Made by a program: the position numbers and the translations under genes. The notes below the pieces were generated by a model, which saw nothing but the letters and a program-made list of their open reading frames with translations, did no database searches and was not told the DNA's origin. Shown here piece by piece: positions 6,729-14,678 of a stretch of 16,895 nucleotides of DNA (positions are counted from its first letter, which is position 1; each line of letters begins with the position of its first letter). The DNA is taken from assembly GCA_002404015.1 (NCBI GenBank), contig DHIW01000114.1, positions 1,398 through 18,292 of the forward strand, given 5' to 3'. This stretch comes from Chloroflexi bacterium UBA4736. Its GTDB lineage: Bacteria > Chloroflexota > Dormibacteria > Dormibacterales > Dormibacteraceae.

Positions 6729-7616
6729 GACAGCGGCCGTCCAGCCCGCCTCTGCCATGGCGTCGGCGGTGACCGCCGCCAGCGCCTGGATGAACTCCGG
6801 ACGGTCATTGAAGGATGCGGTCCGGCGAATCTCTATCCCCCTCTCTAGGGCGAACTGCTGGGCCTCGACGTCGAGGTCGTAGAGGATCTCCAGGTGGTCG
6901 GCGACGAAGCCGATCGGGCAAACCAACACCCGTTTTGCGCCCGCCCGCTGGATCGCCTGCAGCAAGTCCGGACCCAGCCATGCCTCGCCGGTAGTACTCG
7001 CCGACTGGAAGGCGAACTCCCAGGGCGGCAGATCCGTCCTCGCCGCCACCAACCGGCAGGACTCCAGGAGCTGCTCGTAGTAACCGTCGCCCTCGGCGAT
7101 GATCCGCTCCGGCAGGCTGTGTGCGGTGAAGAAGAGTCGCTCTGGGCTGCCCTGGTCGAGAGCTCCCTGCAGAAGCGAAACCACGGCATCGATAAACGCC
7201 AGGTGATCGTGGAAACCGGGCACGAAGAGCAGTTCGGAGTCCCAGGCCTCGGCCAGGGCTCGCTGATAGCCACCCAGGCTCATCCGCGCATAGTGGGGCG
7301 CCAGCGGCAGGCCGACCAGCCGCGTGATGCCCCGCTCGGCGGCCTCTCGGGCGCCGTCGGCCACAAAGGGGGGCGCGTGCTTGAAGCCGGTGAAGGTGGG
7401 AAGCCCGGTCAACGATGAGAGGGCCGCCGCCTGGGCACGGGTGATCGAGGCTAGTGGCGACCCACCGATCGCCCGATAGCGGTCGGTGAGCTCCTCCAGC
7501 GCAGTCGGCGAGGGCGGCCGGCCGCCTCGGATGTGCGTGTGATAAGCCTCGATCCCGGTCTCGTCGGCCGGGCTGCCATAGGCCATGCAGAGGATCCCGG
7601 TCCGGCCGTCAGGCAA
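6708..7616 (-). CDS. hemH: Ferrochelatase, probably coproporphyrin III ferrochelatase (CpfC/HemH)
   Basis: It inserts iron into the porphyrin. Because the operon also encodes HemQ, the substrate is probably coproporphyrin III rather than protoporphyrin IX. The product of 302 residues has the family segments ILCMAYGSPADE, TGFKHAPPFV, the catalytic His region FFTAHSLPERI (His166), FAFQSASTTGEAWLGP and PIGFVADHLEILYDLD (Glu243). There is no extended C-terminus with an iron-sulfur cysteine cluster. I chose the TTG at 7616-7614: it gives PDGRTGILCMAYGSP, a full first beta strand, has GGGAG about 10 bases upstream, and overlaps the hemE stop by 8 bases. The next ATG would remove that strand. It is the last gene of the haem operon, and its 3' end overlaps that of the plus-strand BtuF-like gene. 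Confidence 0.93.
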   Translation of the reverse strand: MPDGRTGILCMAYGSPADETGIEAYHTHIRGGRPPSPTALEELTDRYRAIGGSPLASITRAQAAALSSLTGLPTFTGFKHAPPFVADGAREAAERGITRLVGLPLAPHYARMSLGGYQRALAEAWDSELLFVPGFHDHLAFIDAVVSLLQGALDQGSPERLFFTAHSLPERIIAEGDGYYEQLLESCRLVAARTDLPPWEFAFQSASTTGEAWLGPDLLQAIQRAGAKRVLVCPIGFVADHLEILYDLDVEAQQFALERGIEIRRTASFNDRPEFIQALAAVTADAMAEAGWTAAVSARGDQ

Positions 7617-8637
7617 CCAGGGCCGGCTCCCATTCGTGCACGGTCTCCACCAGCACCTGGAGGTTTTCAAGTGGCGTCTCGGGCAGCACGCCATGGCCCA
7701 AGTTGAAGATGTGCCCGGGGCGTCCACCAGCCCGGCGCAGGATGGCGCGCGCGCGCTCGCGCACAAGCCCGGGAGGACCGAGAAGGACCGCCGGGTCGAG
7801 GTTGCCCTGCACGCCGAGGTCGAGGCCCACCCGCTCCCAGCCCCGGTCGAGCGGCACCCTCCAGTCGAGGGAGACGATGTCGGGACCAGCCGAAGCGATC
7901 AACTCCAACAGACTTGCGGTGTGGGTGCCGAAGTGCACCCGTGGCACGCCCAGCGGAGCCAGTGCCTCGAAAATCGCCCGCGTATGCGGCAGCACGCGAT
8001 CCTCGTAGTCCTCCACCGCCAGCGCTCCCACCCACGAGTCGAAGACCTGGACCGCCGAGGCGCCGGCCGCAACCTGTGCGGCCAGGTAGCCACTCATCGT
8101 CGCCGCCAGCTTGGCCAGAAGCTGCTCGAAGGCCTCCGGCTGGCTGTACATCAACGCTTTGACCTTCTTGAAGTCGCGGCTGGGCCGGCCCTCGACGAGG
8201 TAACTGGCGAGGGTGAAGGGCGCACCGCAAAAGCAGATCACCGGAACCGGCGATTCAGCCACCACCTGGCGGACCGCGGCGATGACTTCGGGCGCCGCCT
8301 CCGCTCCTGCCGCCACCTGAAGTCGCTCCACATCGGCGGCCGACTCGATCGGCCGGCTGATCACCGGGCCGATGTCCTCGACCAGCTCGAAATCGACGCC
8401 CATGCCACGGAGGGGCAGCATGATGTCGGCGAACATCACCGCTGCGTCGACGCCCAGCCGGCGGACGGGTTGGAGCGTCACCTCCGCGCACAGCTCCGGT
8501 TGGGCGACGATGTCGACCAGGCTCCAGCGCTCACGGAGCTTGCGATACTCGGGCAGCGATCGGCCCGCCTGGCGCATCAGCCAGATCGGTGTCCTATCTA
8601 CCGGTCGGCGGTTGGCGGCATCAAGGAAGCGGCTCAC
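7609..8637 (-). CDS. hemE: Uroporphyrinogen decarboxylase
   Basis: It decarboxylates the four acetate side chains of uroporphyrinogen III to give coproporphyrinogen III, in the cytoplasm and without a cofactor. The 342-residue length is normal. It begins MSRFLDAANRRPVDRTPIWL, followed by MRQAGRSLPEYRKLRE, the active-site Arg region of UroD. Other family segments are DAAVMFADIMLPLRGMGV (catalytic Asp region), CFCGAPFTLASYLVEG, VQVFDSWVGAL and FGTHTASLLELI, ending with IFNLGHGVLPETP. The start is a GTG (8637-8635) that overlaps the hemL stop as GTGA. Confidence 0.96.
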   Translation of the reverse strand: MSRFLDAANRRPVDRTPIWLMRQAGRSLPEYRKLRERWSLVDIVAQPELCAEVTLQPVRRLGVDAAVMFADIMLPLRGMGVDFELVEDIGPVISRPIESAADVERLQVAAGAEAAPEVIAAVRQVVAESPVPVICFCGAPFTLASYLVEGRPSRDFKKVKALMYSQPEAFEQLLAKLAATMSGYLAAQVAAGASAVQVFDSWVGALAVEDYEDRVLPHTRAIFEALAPLGVPRVHFGTHTASLLELIASAGPDIVSLDWRVPLDRGWERVGLDLGVQGNLDPAVLLGPPGLVRERARAILRRAGGRPGHIFNLGHGVLPETPLENLQVLVETVHEWEPALVA

Positions 8638-9875
8638 TCAGGAAGCGCCCGGATGGTTTCGTCGATGACCTCGTCGCCGTGCGCAGCCGACAGGAACCAG
8701 GCCTCGTACTGTGACGGTGGCAGCAGCACCCCCGCTTGCTTCATCGAGCGGAAGAACTTCGCGAACGCGGCCGTGTCCGACTCGCGAGCCTCACCGAAAT
8801 TGCGGGGCGGCCGGTCGCGGAAGAAGAGGGTGAGCAGCGAGCCGACCCTCGCGGTGCTTCGGCCGGGACCGGCGAGGGCCTCCTCCAGCCGATCGGCCTG
8901 CTGGTCGATTGCCGCGTAGAGGTCGGGCGTCAGCTGCCGGAGCGTTGCCTCACCGGCGGCCATCACCACCGGATGCCCGGACAGCGTCCCGGCCTGGTAA
9001 ACATCGCCCGCGGGAGCGACAAGGTCGAGCAGATCCGCCCGCCCGCCGTAGGCTCCCACCGGCAGCCCGCCGCCGATGATCTTGCCGAGGATGGTCAGGT
9101 CGGGCCGCACTCCGAAGAGCTCCTGAGCACCACCGGGAGCGACCCGGAAGCCCGTGATGACCTCGTCGAAGATGAGCAGCGCTCCCACCGCCGCGGTCAG
9201 CCGCCGAAGCCCCGACAAGAAACCCGGGAGGGGCGCCACAACTCCCATGTTGGCTGCGACCGGCTCGATGATCACGGCCGCCACCTTCGCCGAGTTCGCG
9301 GCGAGCAGCCGCTCGACCGAGTCGAGGTCGTTGTAACGGGCGACCAGAGTCTGGGCGGCAACCGCTGCGCCGACCCCTGCGCTGCCCGGGATGGACAGGG
9401 TCGCGACTCCGGAGCCGGCCTCGACCAGCAGCGAGTCGGCGTGACCGTGGTAGCCGCCGTCGAACTTGATGACCAGCTCCCGACCGGTCGCCGCTCGGGC
9501 TACGCGGAGGGCACTCATCGCGGCCTCGGTCCCGCTGTTGACAAAGCGCAGCCTCTCGACCGAGGGCATCCGCTCCCGGATCAGCTCCGCCAGCCTGACT
9601 TCGCCGGGACCGGTGGCGCCGAAGGAGCCGCCGGCCTCAACCGCCTCCTGGATCGCCGCCACCACCGCGGGGTGAGCGTGGCCGAGGAGCAGCGGCCCAA
9701 AGGCCCCGACGTAGTCGAGGTAGCGGGTGCCGTCGGCGTCCCAGACCTCCGCGCCGGATCCCCGGACCAGGATCGGTGGATCGCCGCCGACGGCCCGATA
9801 GGCTCGCACGGGGCTGTTGACGCCGCCCGGGAAGAGGCTCGCGGCGCGCTCCCGCCAGGCCGTCGCGGACGTCAT
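8634..9875 (-). CDS. hemL: Glutamate-1-semialdehyde 2,1-aminomutase
   Basis: This PLP enzyme converts glutamate-1-semialdehyde into 5-aminolevulinate, the second step of the C5 route that starts with HemA. The product has 413 residues with SLFPGGVNSPVRAYRAVGG at the N-terminus, FVNSGTEAAMSALRVARA, IKFDGGYHGHAD, LLIFDEVITGFRV (PLP-contacting Asp) and LTILGKIIGGGLPVGAYGG with the Schiff-base Lys265. Length and motifs are normal for the family. It overlaps hemQ upstream and hemE downstream by 4 bases each. Confidence 0.96.
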   Translation of the reverse strand: MTSATAWRERAASLFPGGVNSPVRAYRAVGGDPPILVRGSGAEVWDADGTRYLDYVGAFGPLLLGHAHPAVVAAIQEAVEAGGSFGATGPGEVRLAELIRERMPSVERLRFVNSGTEAAMSALRVARAATGRELVIKFDGGYHGHADSLLVEAGSGVATLSIPGSAGVGAAVAAQTLVARYNDLDSVERLLAANSAKVAAVIIEPVAANMGVVAPLPGFLSGLRRLTAAVGALLIFDEVITGFRVAPGGAQELFGVRPDLTILGKIIGGGLPVGAYGGRADLLDLVAPAGDVYQAGTLSGHPVVMAAGEATLRQLTPDLYAAIDQQADRLEEALAGPGRSTARVGSLLTLFFRDRPPRNFGEARESDTAAFAKFFRSMKQAGVLLPPSQYEAWFLSAAHGDEVIDETIRALPE

Positions 9876-10549
9876 CGGGCGCCGAGGAGCGATGCGATCT
9901 CGGCGATCGGGCGATGGATGCCGACCAGCAGCGGAGTGTCGCGGATGGTCGAACGCCGGCTGTCGGTTCCGCGAAGCGCTCGGACCAACTCGCCGAAGCG
10001 GGCAAGGTCATCCGTCTCGTAAGCGACGAGGAAGTCCATGTCGTCGATGCCGAAGCTGTTCGCCAGCAGTTGGCGGATCTCGGGGTAGTCATGCCCGATC
10101 CGCATGTGTTCGTTCATGATCCCCTGCCGCGCCTCGCGCCCCTGGAGGTACCAGTCGGTGCTCTTCGTGAAGGGGTAGACGACGAGGTAGCGCGACCGAT
10201 CGCCGCTGAAGAGCGACTGCTCCTGGGGCGTCGGCTTTTTCACGTATTGGGAGGGCTGGATGATGCCGAGGAAGCTCTCCCGAACCGTGAGCCAGGCTCC
10301 CATTGCTGATCGCAGCACCGCTGCCGCTCGTTCCTCCAGCGCGTCCAGCGAGGGTGCCAGGCTCCAGAGCAGGAGGTCGACGCCCGGCTCGAGGCCGATC
10401 GTGGAGTAGCTGAAGGTCGTCATCTCGGAGCCGGCTGCCAGCGCGGCAGCGAGCTCCTCAGCGCCTCGGCAGCGCTCCTTCGCCGCCAGCCGGCGCCATG
10501 CGGGATCGACGCCAAGGGCGAGAGCGTGGACGAAACGGGACTCGGTCAT
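9872..10549 (-). CDS. hemQ: Coproheme decarboxylase HemQ (chlorite-dismutase-like fold)
   Basis: HemQ (ChdC) oxidatively decarboxylates coproheme to haem b, the last step of the coproporphyrin-dependent pathway of monoderm bacteria. The 225-residue product shows YLVVYPFTKSTDWYL with the Tyr125-x3-Lys129 pair expected for the catalytic Tyr and its neighbouring Lys, then MNEHMRIGHDYPEIR (His153 as likely haem ligand), SFGIDDMDFLVAYETDD and IRDTPLLVG. A true chlorite dismutase would not be expected inside a haem operon, so HemQ is preferred. The position usually occupied by Gln in Firmicutes versions (DDQEF) is Met here (DDMDF). Its ATG overlaps the hemB stop as ATGA. Confidence 0.93.
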   Translation of the reverse strand: MTESRFVHALALGVDPAWRRLAAKERCRGAEELAAALAAGSEMTTFSYSTIGLEPGVDLLLWSLAPSLDALEERAAAVLRSAMGAWLTVRESFLGIIQPSQYVKKPTPQEQSLFSGDRSRYLVVYPFTKSTDWYLQGREARQGIMNEHMRIGHDYPEIRQLLANSFGIDDMDFLVAYETDDLARFGELVRALRGTDSRRSTIRDTPLLVGIHRPIAEIASLLGAR

Positions 10550-11556
10550 CGGCCCTCGGTGAGCCAGTTCGCGACGTCAGCGGCGAAGTAGGTCATCACG
10601 ATCCCGGCGCCGGCCCGCACGATCGCGGTCAGCGACTCCAAGACCACCGTCCGGCGGTCGATCCAGCCCCGCTCGGCAGCGGCCTCGATCATCGCCATCT
10701 CGCCGCTCACCTGGTAGGCGGCGAGCGGCTGGTCGAAGCGCTGGCGAGCCAGCGCGAGCAGGTCGAGCGAGGTGATCGCTGGCTTCACCATCAGGATGTC
10801 CGCCCCCTCCTCGGCGTCGAGCTCCATCTCCAGCAGGGCCTCGCGGCCGTTGGCCGAGTCCATCTGGTAGCCCTTGCGGTCGCCAAAGCCGGGCGTGGAA
10901 CCGGCGGCTTCGCGGAAGGGGCCGTAGAAGCCAGAGGCGTGCTTGGAGGCGTAGGCCATGATCGCGGTCGCCTGGTATCCGGAGGAATCGAGGGCGGAGC
11001 GAAGGGCGCCGACCTGACCGTCCATCATCGCGCTCGGGGCGACCACGTCCGCGCCCGCCTCGGCATAAGCGACGGCCGCACCCGCCAGCAGGGGCAGGGT
11101 GGCGTCGTTGTCGACCGCCTCGCCTTTCAGTACCCCGCAGTGGCCGTGGCTCGTGTACTCGCACAGGCAGACGTCGGCGACCGAGACCAGAGGCAGCGCC
11201 GCCTCCCGGAGCAGGCGGAGCGTCCCCGCCACTGGACCGTCCGGGTCGGCCGCGGCGTTTCCCTCGGGGTCCTTGGCGTCGGGAATGCCGAAGAGGAGGA
11301 CGCCCCCGACGCCCAGTCCAGCCAGCCGGCGCGCTTCGGCCAGGGCCAGGTCGGGACTCAGCCTCGAGTGGCCCTTGAGCGAGGAAATCGGCTCGCGCCG
11401 TTCGCGGCCCGAGACAACGAAGAGGGGAGCGATGAGCTGACCGGCATCGAGCCGCGTCTCGCGCACCAGCCGCCGCAGCGCCGGGTTCGCCCGCAGCCGC
11501 CGCGGCCGCCGCTCGGTCGGCAAGGTCACATCGAGTCGGTTGGCTAGCTCACGCAT
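10546..11556 (-). CDS. hemB: Delta-aminolevulinic acid dehydratase (porphobilinogen synthase)
   Basis: It condenses two 5-aminolevulinate molecules to porphobilinogen. The 336-residue product has the zinc-type cysteine motif DVCLCEYTSHGHCG (Cys130, Cys132, Cys140) and the two active-site lysines in AYASKHASGFYGPFR (Lys205) and ILMVKPA (Lys258). KGYQMDSANGREAL and YQVSGEMAMI are also family-typical. The three cysteines suggest the Zn-dependent class. The ATG overlaps the end of hemD by 8 bases. Confidence 0.97.
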   Translation of the reverse strand: MRELANRLDVTLPTERRPRRLRANPALRRLVRETRLDAGQLIAPLFVVSGRERREPISSLKGHSRLSPDLALAEARRLAGLGVGGVLLFGIPDAKDPEGNAAADPDGPVAGTLRLLREAALPLVSVADVCLCEYTSHGHCGVLKGEAVDNDATLPLLAGAAVAYAEAGADVVAPSAMMDGQVGALRSALDSSGYQATAIMAYASKHASGFYGPFREAAGSTPGFGDRKGYQMDSANGREALLEMELDAEEGADILMVKPAITSLDLLALARQRFDQPLAAYQVSGEMAMIEAAAERGWIDRRTVVLESLTAIVRAGAGIVMTYFAADVANWLTEGR

Positions 11557-12256
11557 TCCTCTTCACCTCCAGGGTTATCACCCTGGCGACGGCGTCGGCC
11601 AGACCCAGGGTCGTTTGCTTGGTGGCTTCGCCGGTGACGACGAAGCCCAACTCGCGGGCCACAGCCGTGGTCTTTGGCCCGATGGTCACGGCCGGAAGCG
11701 CCGGTGTCCCGCCGAGCGCCAGGAAGCCGCGGACGGCCGACCCCGACGCGAAGACGATGGCAGCCAGCTCGTCGTCCGCCAGTGCCTGAGCGAGCGCGGC
11801 TGCGGAAGTCTCGGGCGCCTTGACGGTGCGGTAGGCGGTCAGCTCGACGACCTCCGCTCCCCGCTCGCGGAGCAGGCGGGGCAGGTCCTCGGCCGCCGCG
11901 TCGGCCCGGGCCAGGAGCACCCTCTTACCGGCCGGCTCGGTGATGGCGGCCGCGATCGCCGCCCCGTTGGTGGCCTGTGGCACTACATCGGCGCGAACTC
12001 CCCGCGCCTCGAGGGCCGCTGCCGTCGCTTCGCCGACCGCCGCCCAGCGGCTTGCCTTCGGGACGCTTGGTAAGGCTGCGACGCCGGCGGCGCTGGTGAC
12101 GACGATCCAGTCGAAGCCGGCCAGGCTCTCCTCGCCGATCGCGATCGCTTCGGTCGCGATGGTCGGGACGGCATGAACCCGGTAGCCGCGCTCGGCAAGA
12201 GCCGAAGCCAGCGGATCCTCGCTCCCCCCTGGACGGGTGACGAGCACGGCGGTCAC
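11549..12256 (-). CDS. hemD: Uroporphyrinogen-III synthase
   Basis: It cyclises hydroxymethylbilane with inversion of ring D to give uroporphyrinogen III. The 235-residue product is a stand-alone enzyme, not fused to uroporphyrinogen methyltransferase (CobA), as often seen elsewhere. HemD sequences are poorly conserved; supporting segments are AVLVTRPGGSEDPLASAL, WIVVTSAAGVAAL, VLLARADAAAEDLPRLLRE, GAEVVELTAYRTV, AIVFASGSAVRGFL and AVTIGPKTTAVARELGF. It starts with a GTG (12256-12254) that overlaps the hemC stop. The position between hemC and hemB supports the call. Confidence 0.92.
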   Translation of the reverse strand: MTAVLVTRPGGSEDPLASALAERGYRVHAVPTIATEAIAIGEESLAGFDWIVVTSAAGVAALPSVPKASRWAAVGEATAAALEARGVRADVVPQATNGAAIAAAITEPAGKRVLLARADAAAEDLPRLLRERGAEVVELTAYRTVKAPETSAAALAQALADDELAAIVFASGSAVRGFLALGGTPALPAVTIGPKTTAVARELGFVVTGEATKQTTLGLADAVARVITLEVKRNA

Positions 12257-13137
12257 CGCAGCGCGACCTCGGCGGCCAGCCTCTCGCCCGCCTCGCGGGC
12301 GATCGTCGCCGCCTCTTCCAGCGATCCCTCCACTGTCTCAACTCGCCGGTCGCTGCCATCGCTGTTGACACCGGCGACGAGGAGGCTGATGCGGTCGCCG
12401 GCCACGACGCCCAACGCGCCGACCGGAGCCCGGCACGTGCCGCCGGTCGCCTCCAGCACTGCCCGCTCGGTCTCCACAGCAACGCGGACCGCGGGGTCGT
12501 CGAACCTGCGCAGGACCTCGAGGAGGGCGACGTCGCTCCGACGCGACTGTGCCGCCAGCGCACCCTGGGCGGGAGCGGGCGCCACCACCCGGGGGTCGAG
12601 CCGCTGGCCGATCCGATCGCCCCTGTCGAGCCGGTCGAGCCCGGCCGCAGCCAGCACCAGCGCACCGACCTCACCTTCGTCAAGTCGGCGGAGGCGGGTG
12701 TCAACGTTGCCGTGGAGAGGAACGATCCGGAGGTCGGGCCGCACCGCTCGCAGGAACCCGGCCCGGCGCGGGCTGTCGGTCCCGACCAGGGTGCCTTCGG
12801 GCAGAGATTCAAGCGTGGCGCCCGGCTCCCGGGCGACCAGGGCGTCACGCGGATCCGCCCGTTCGGGGTAGGCGCCGACTACCAACCCGAGCTCTTCCTC
12901 GAGCGGTATGTCTTTGGCGCTGTGGACCGCCAGGTCGATCTCGCCGGCGACCAGGGCCCGGGCGATGGCGGCAACGAAAACGCCCTCCCCCGGCGACATG
13001 TCCGCCGGCCGCACGTCGCCCTCGGTCACGATCTGGACGATCTCGACCTCCTCTCCCGCCTTCCGAAGCCGCTCCGCAATCAGTCCGGCCTGGATCAGCG
13101 CCAACTGCGACCCGCGGGTGCCGAGCCGAATCGTCAT
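12253..13137 (-). CDS. hemC: Hydroxymethylbilane synthase (porphobilinogen deaminase)
   Basis: It polymerises four porphobilinogens on a covalently bound dipyrromethane cofactor. The 294-residue product has LGTRGSQLALIQAGLI at the N-terminus, the catalytic Asp in LAVHSAKDIPLEE (Asp76), GTDSPRRAGFLRAVRPDL and the cofactor Cys in GGTCRAPVGA (Cys235). Where most family members have R-G-N-V-x-T-R-L, this one reads HGNVDTRL: His142 replaces the Arg known in E. coli as Arg149, which binds substrate acetate or propionate groups. The rest appears complete, and the gene sits in an intact operon, so I expect it to be functional. The start ATG overlaps the hemA stop as ATGA. Confidence 0.95.
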   Translation of the reverse strand: MTIRLGTRGSQLALIQAGLIAERLRKAGEEVEIVQIVTEGDVRPADMSPGEGVFVAAIARALVAGEIDLAVHSAKDIPLEEELGLVVGAYPERADPRDALVAREPGATLESLPEGTLVGTDSPRRAGFLRAVRPDLRIVPLHGNVDTRLRRLDEGEVGALVLAAAGLDRLDRGDRIGQRLDPRVVAPAPAQGALAAQSRRSDVALLEVLRRFDDPAVRVAVETERAVLEATGGTCRAPVGALGVVAGDRISLLVAGVNSDGSDRRVETVEGSLEEAATIAREAGERLAAEVALR

Positions 13138-14018
13138 GACCGTGCCTCCAACCAGCCGAGGTATTCCGCGGCCTTGCCCGACACGATCCGCTCGGCCGCA
13201 TCGACGTAGGCGGGCGGCGGCGTTCCGCCGGTGAAGAGGTCGTCGACGCCCAAGAAACCACCGTTGAGGCGGGCGCGAAGTGCCCCCGGCACCGCGCTGG
13301 GCGCGGAGATGTCGGCGATCGGTGGCAGCGGGTCGGCCAGCGAAGCCAGCTCTTGCCAGGGTCCGCTCAGGGCCACCGCCACACCCGCGCTGCCCGGGAC
13401 GAGGTCGGCTCCCTCGGCCAGGCTGACGCCGATACCGCCATAGACAGATGCGAGGCGCCGGGCTCGCTCCGGGTCCCGACTGGCGATCGTCACCAGCGCT
13501 CCCCTCCTGCGAGCCGCGTGGGCGAGCGCAGACCCCATTCGGCCGGCGCCCGCCACGAGTACCGGGCGGCCGCGCAGAGGGGAGCGGCCTTGGAGCCAGT
13601 CGACGGCGCGGTCGGCGAGTCCTGCGCCGAGCGCGCTACGGCCGGCCCGAGCGCGGCGCCCGGTGGCGACGGCCAGCTCGAAGAGTCGGTGCAGGCGTCG
13701 GTCGAGCTGGCCGCCCGCCGCTGCCTCCTGGAAGGCGTTCCGGACCTGATGGAGGACCTCGTCCTCCCCGACAAGTGCGCTTTCGAGCCCGGCTGCGACC
13801 CGCAGAAGGTGGACGACGGCCGCCTCGCCTGATTTCAGCAGCAGGTCGCCGGCCAGGCGCGGCAGCTCGCCGAAGCCGTAGAGCTCGACTCGGTGGCAGG
13901 TGCTGAGCAGCACGTGGCTTCCGCCGGCGCCCTGCCGCATTCGGGCGGCGATGCGCTCCCGCTCCTCGGCGGGGCGCTCCGACGCTGAGGCGCCGGCAAC
14001 CCATGGTTGCTCCGTCAA
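13134..14018 (-). CDS. hemA: Glutamyl-tRNA reductase, unusually short
   Basis: It reduces glutamyl-tRNA(Glu) with NADPH to glutamate-1-semialdehyde, the first step of the C5 pathway. Visible features are the nucleophile Cys41 in LLSTCHRVELYG (usually STCNR, so Asn is replaced by His), HLLRVAAGLESALVGEDEVL, and a Rossmann domain with VLVAGAGRMGSALAHAAR (153-170) and ASRDPERARRLA. The protein then stops at about 294 residues, just where the long helix to the C-terminal dimerisation domain begins (AAERIVSGKAAEYLGWL). Typical family members exceed 400. I chose TTG at 14018-14016 (GGGGAA upstream, overlapping the regulator stop as TTGA); longer readings are Arg-rich shadow sequence. Confidence 0.85.
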   Translation of the reverse strand: MTEQPWVAGASASERPAEERERIAARMRQGAGGSHVLLSTCHRVELYGFGELPRLAGDLLLKSGEAAVVHLLRVAAGLESALVGEDEVLHQVRNAFQEAAAGGQLDRRLHRLFELAVATGRRARAGRSALGAGLADRAVDWLQGRSPLRGRPVLVAGAGRMGSALAHAARRRGALVTIASRDPERARRLASVYGGIGVSLAEGADLVPGSAGVAVALSGPWQELASLADPLPPIADISAPSAVPGALRARLNGGFLGVDDLFTGGTPPPAYVDAAERIVSGKAAEYLGWLEARS

Positions 14019-14671
14019 ATGCCTGTTCCCCGGTTCTCGTAGCCGTTCATAAGGGCGACCAGCAGCCGATCCATCGCCGACTCCGCCTCGACCAGCAGCG
14101 CCGTGGCCTCGCGGGTATCGAGACGGCGCCGGCGCGCGACGCCAGCCAGCACACCGACGAAGGAGCTTCGGAAGCGGAGGAAGAGCTCCACCGTCTCCGC
14201 CAGCGAGGCGCCCAACGCTGCGGCGCGCGATCCATACTCTCCGGCGCCGGCGGCCGCCTGCTCCAGCTTCTGCGCCGCCAGCGGACGATCCTCCGCGTCG
14301 AGGTGCTCGAGGACGACTGCCAGCAGATGCCGTCCACGCTCGCGGAACTCGACCCGATCGGCGTCCGAAAGCGCTGTCAGCCACGGAGGCTGGCCCGCGC
14401 GCTGGACCGGACGGGCTCGGCGATAGGCCTGTGCCATCCGCTCCGGGCTGGCGCCTAGCCCCGCCAGCGATGGCCGGCGAGCGCGGACGTGGGGGACCAT
14501 CCCCTCGATCACCGTCCGTGGGAATCGCCGGTGGCCGCCGGGCGTGACGAAGGTTGCGACCTCGCCGTGGTCCGACCAGCGTCGGAGCGTCGCCGGCGTG
14601 ATGCCCAGGAGCCTGCTGGCCTGGCCCAGGCTTAGCCACGGCGAACCGGCGCTCGCCGGCATGGAATCCAT
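14015..14671 (-). CDS. MerR/excisionase-type HTH transcriptional regulator heading the haem operon
   Basis: The product has 218 residues. Residues 13-50 form a MerR-type winged HTH (LSLGQASRLLGITPATLRRW, then TPGGHRRF). After a short basic linker, residues about 100-212 form an all-alpha region rich in Leu, Ala and Arg, resembling helical sensory domains but without a family I can name with confidence. There are no cysteines and no metal-binding motif, so a metal-sensing MerR is unlikely. Being the first gene, it would be co-expressed with hemA to hemH and may autoregulate the operon in response to haem or an intermediate (inference). The ATG lies 7 bases after a -10 hexamer, so the mRNA may be leaderless. 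A second ATG four codons on lacks a clear ribosome-binding site. Confidence 0.8.
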   Translation of the reverse strand: MDSMPASAGSPWLSLGQASRLLGITPATLRRWSDHGEVATFVTPGGHRRFPRTVIEGMVPHVRARRPSLAGLGASPERMAQAYRRARPVQRAGQPPWLTALSDADRVEFRERGRHLLAVVLEHLDAEDRPLAAQKLEQAAAGAGEYGSRAAALGASLAETVELFLRFRSSFVGVLAGVARRRRLDTREATALLVEAESAMDRLLVALMNGYENRGTGI

Positions 14672-14678
14672 GGGCGAA

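Noticed and set aside
7585..8919. Long plus-strand frames opposite hemE, hemL, hemQ and hemB (up to 444 codons)
   Set aside because: They are antisense shadows produced by the high GC at third codon positions; their products are Arg/His/Gln-rich with no domain.
9872..10549. Chlorite dismutase
   Set aside because: Same fold, but the gene lies inside a haem operon and has the Tyr-x3-Lys arrangement of HemQ; no sign of chlorate metabolism nearby.
14019..14639. N-terminal extension of HemA of about 200 residues
   Set aside because: It is the shadow of the MerR-type gene in another frame, Arg/Gly/Ala-rich, with no resemblance to glutamyl-tRNA reductase.
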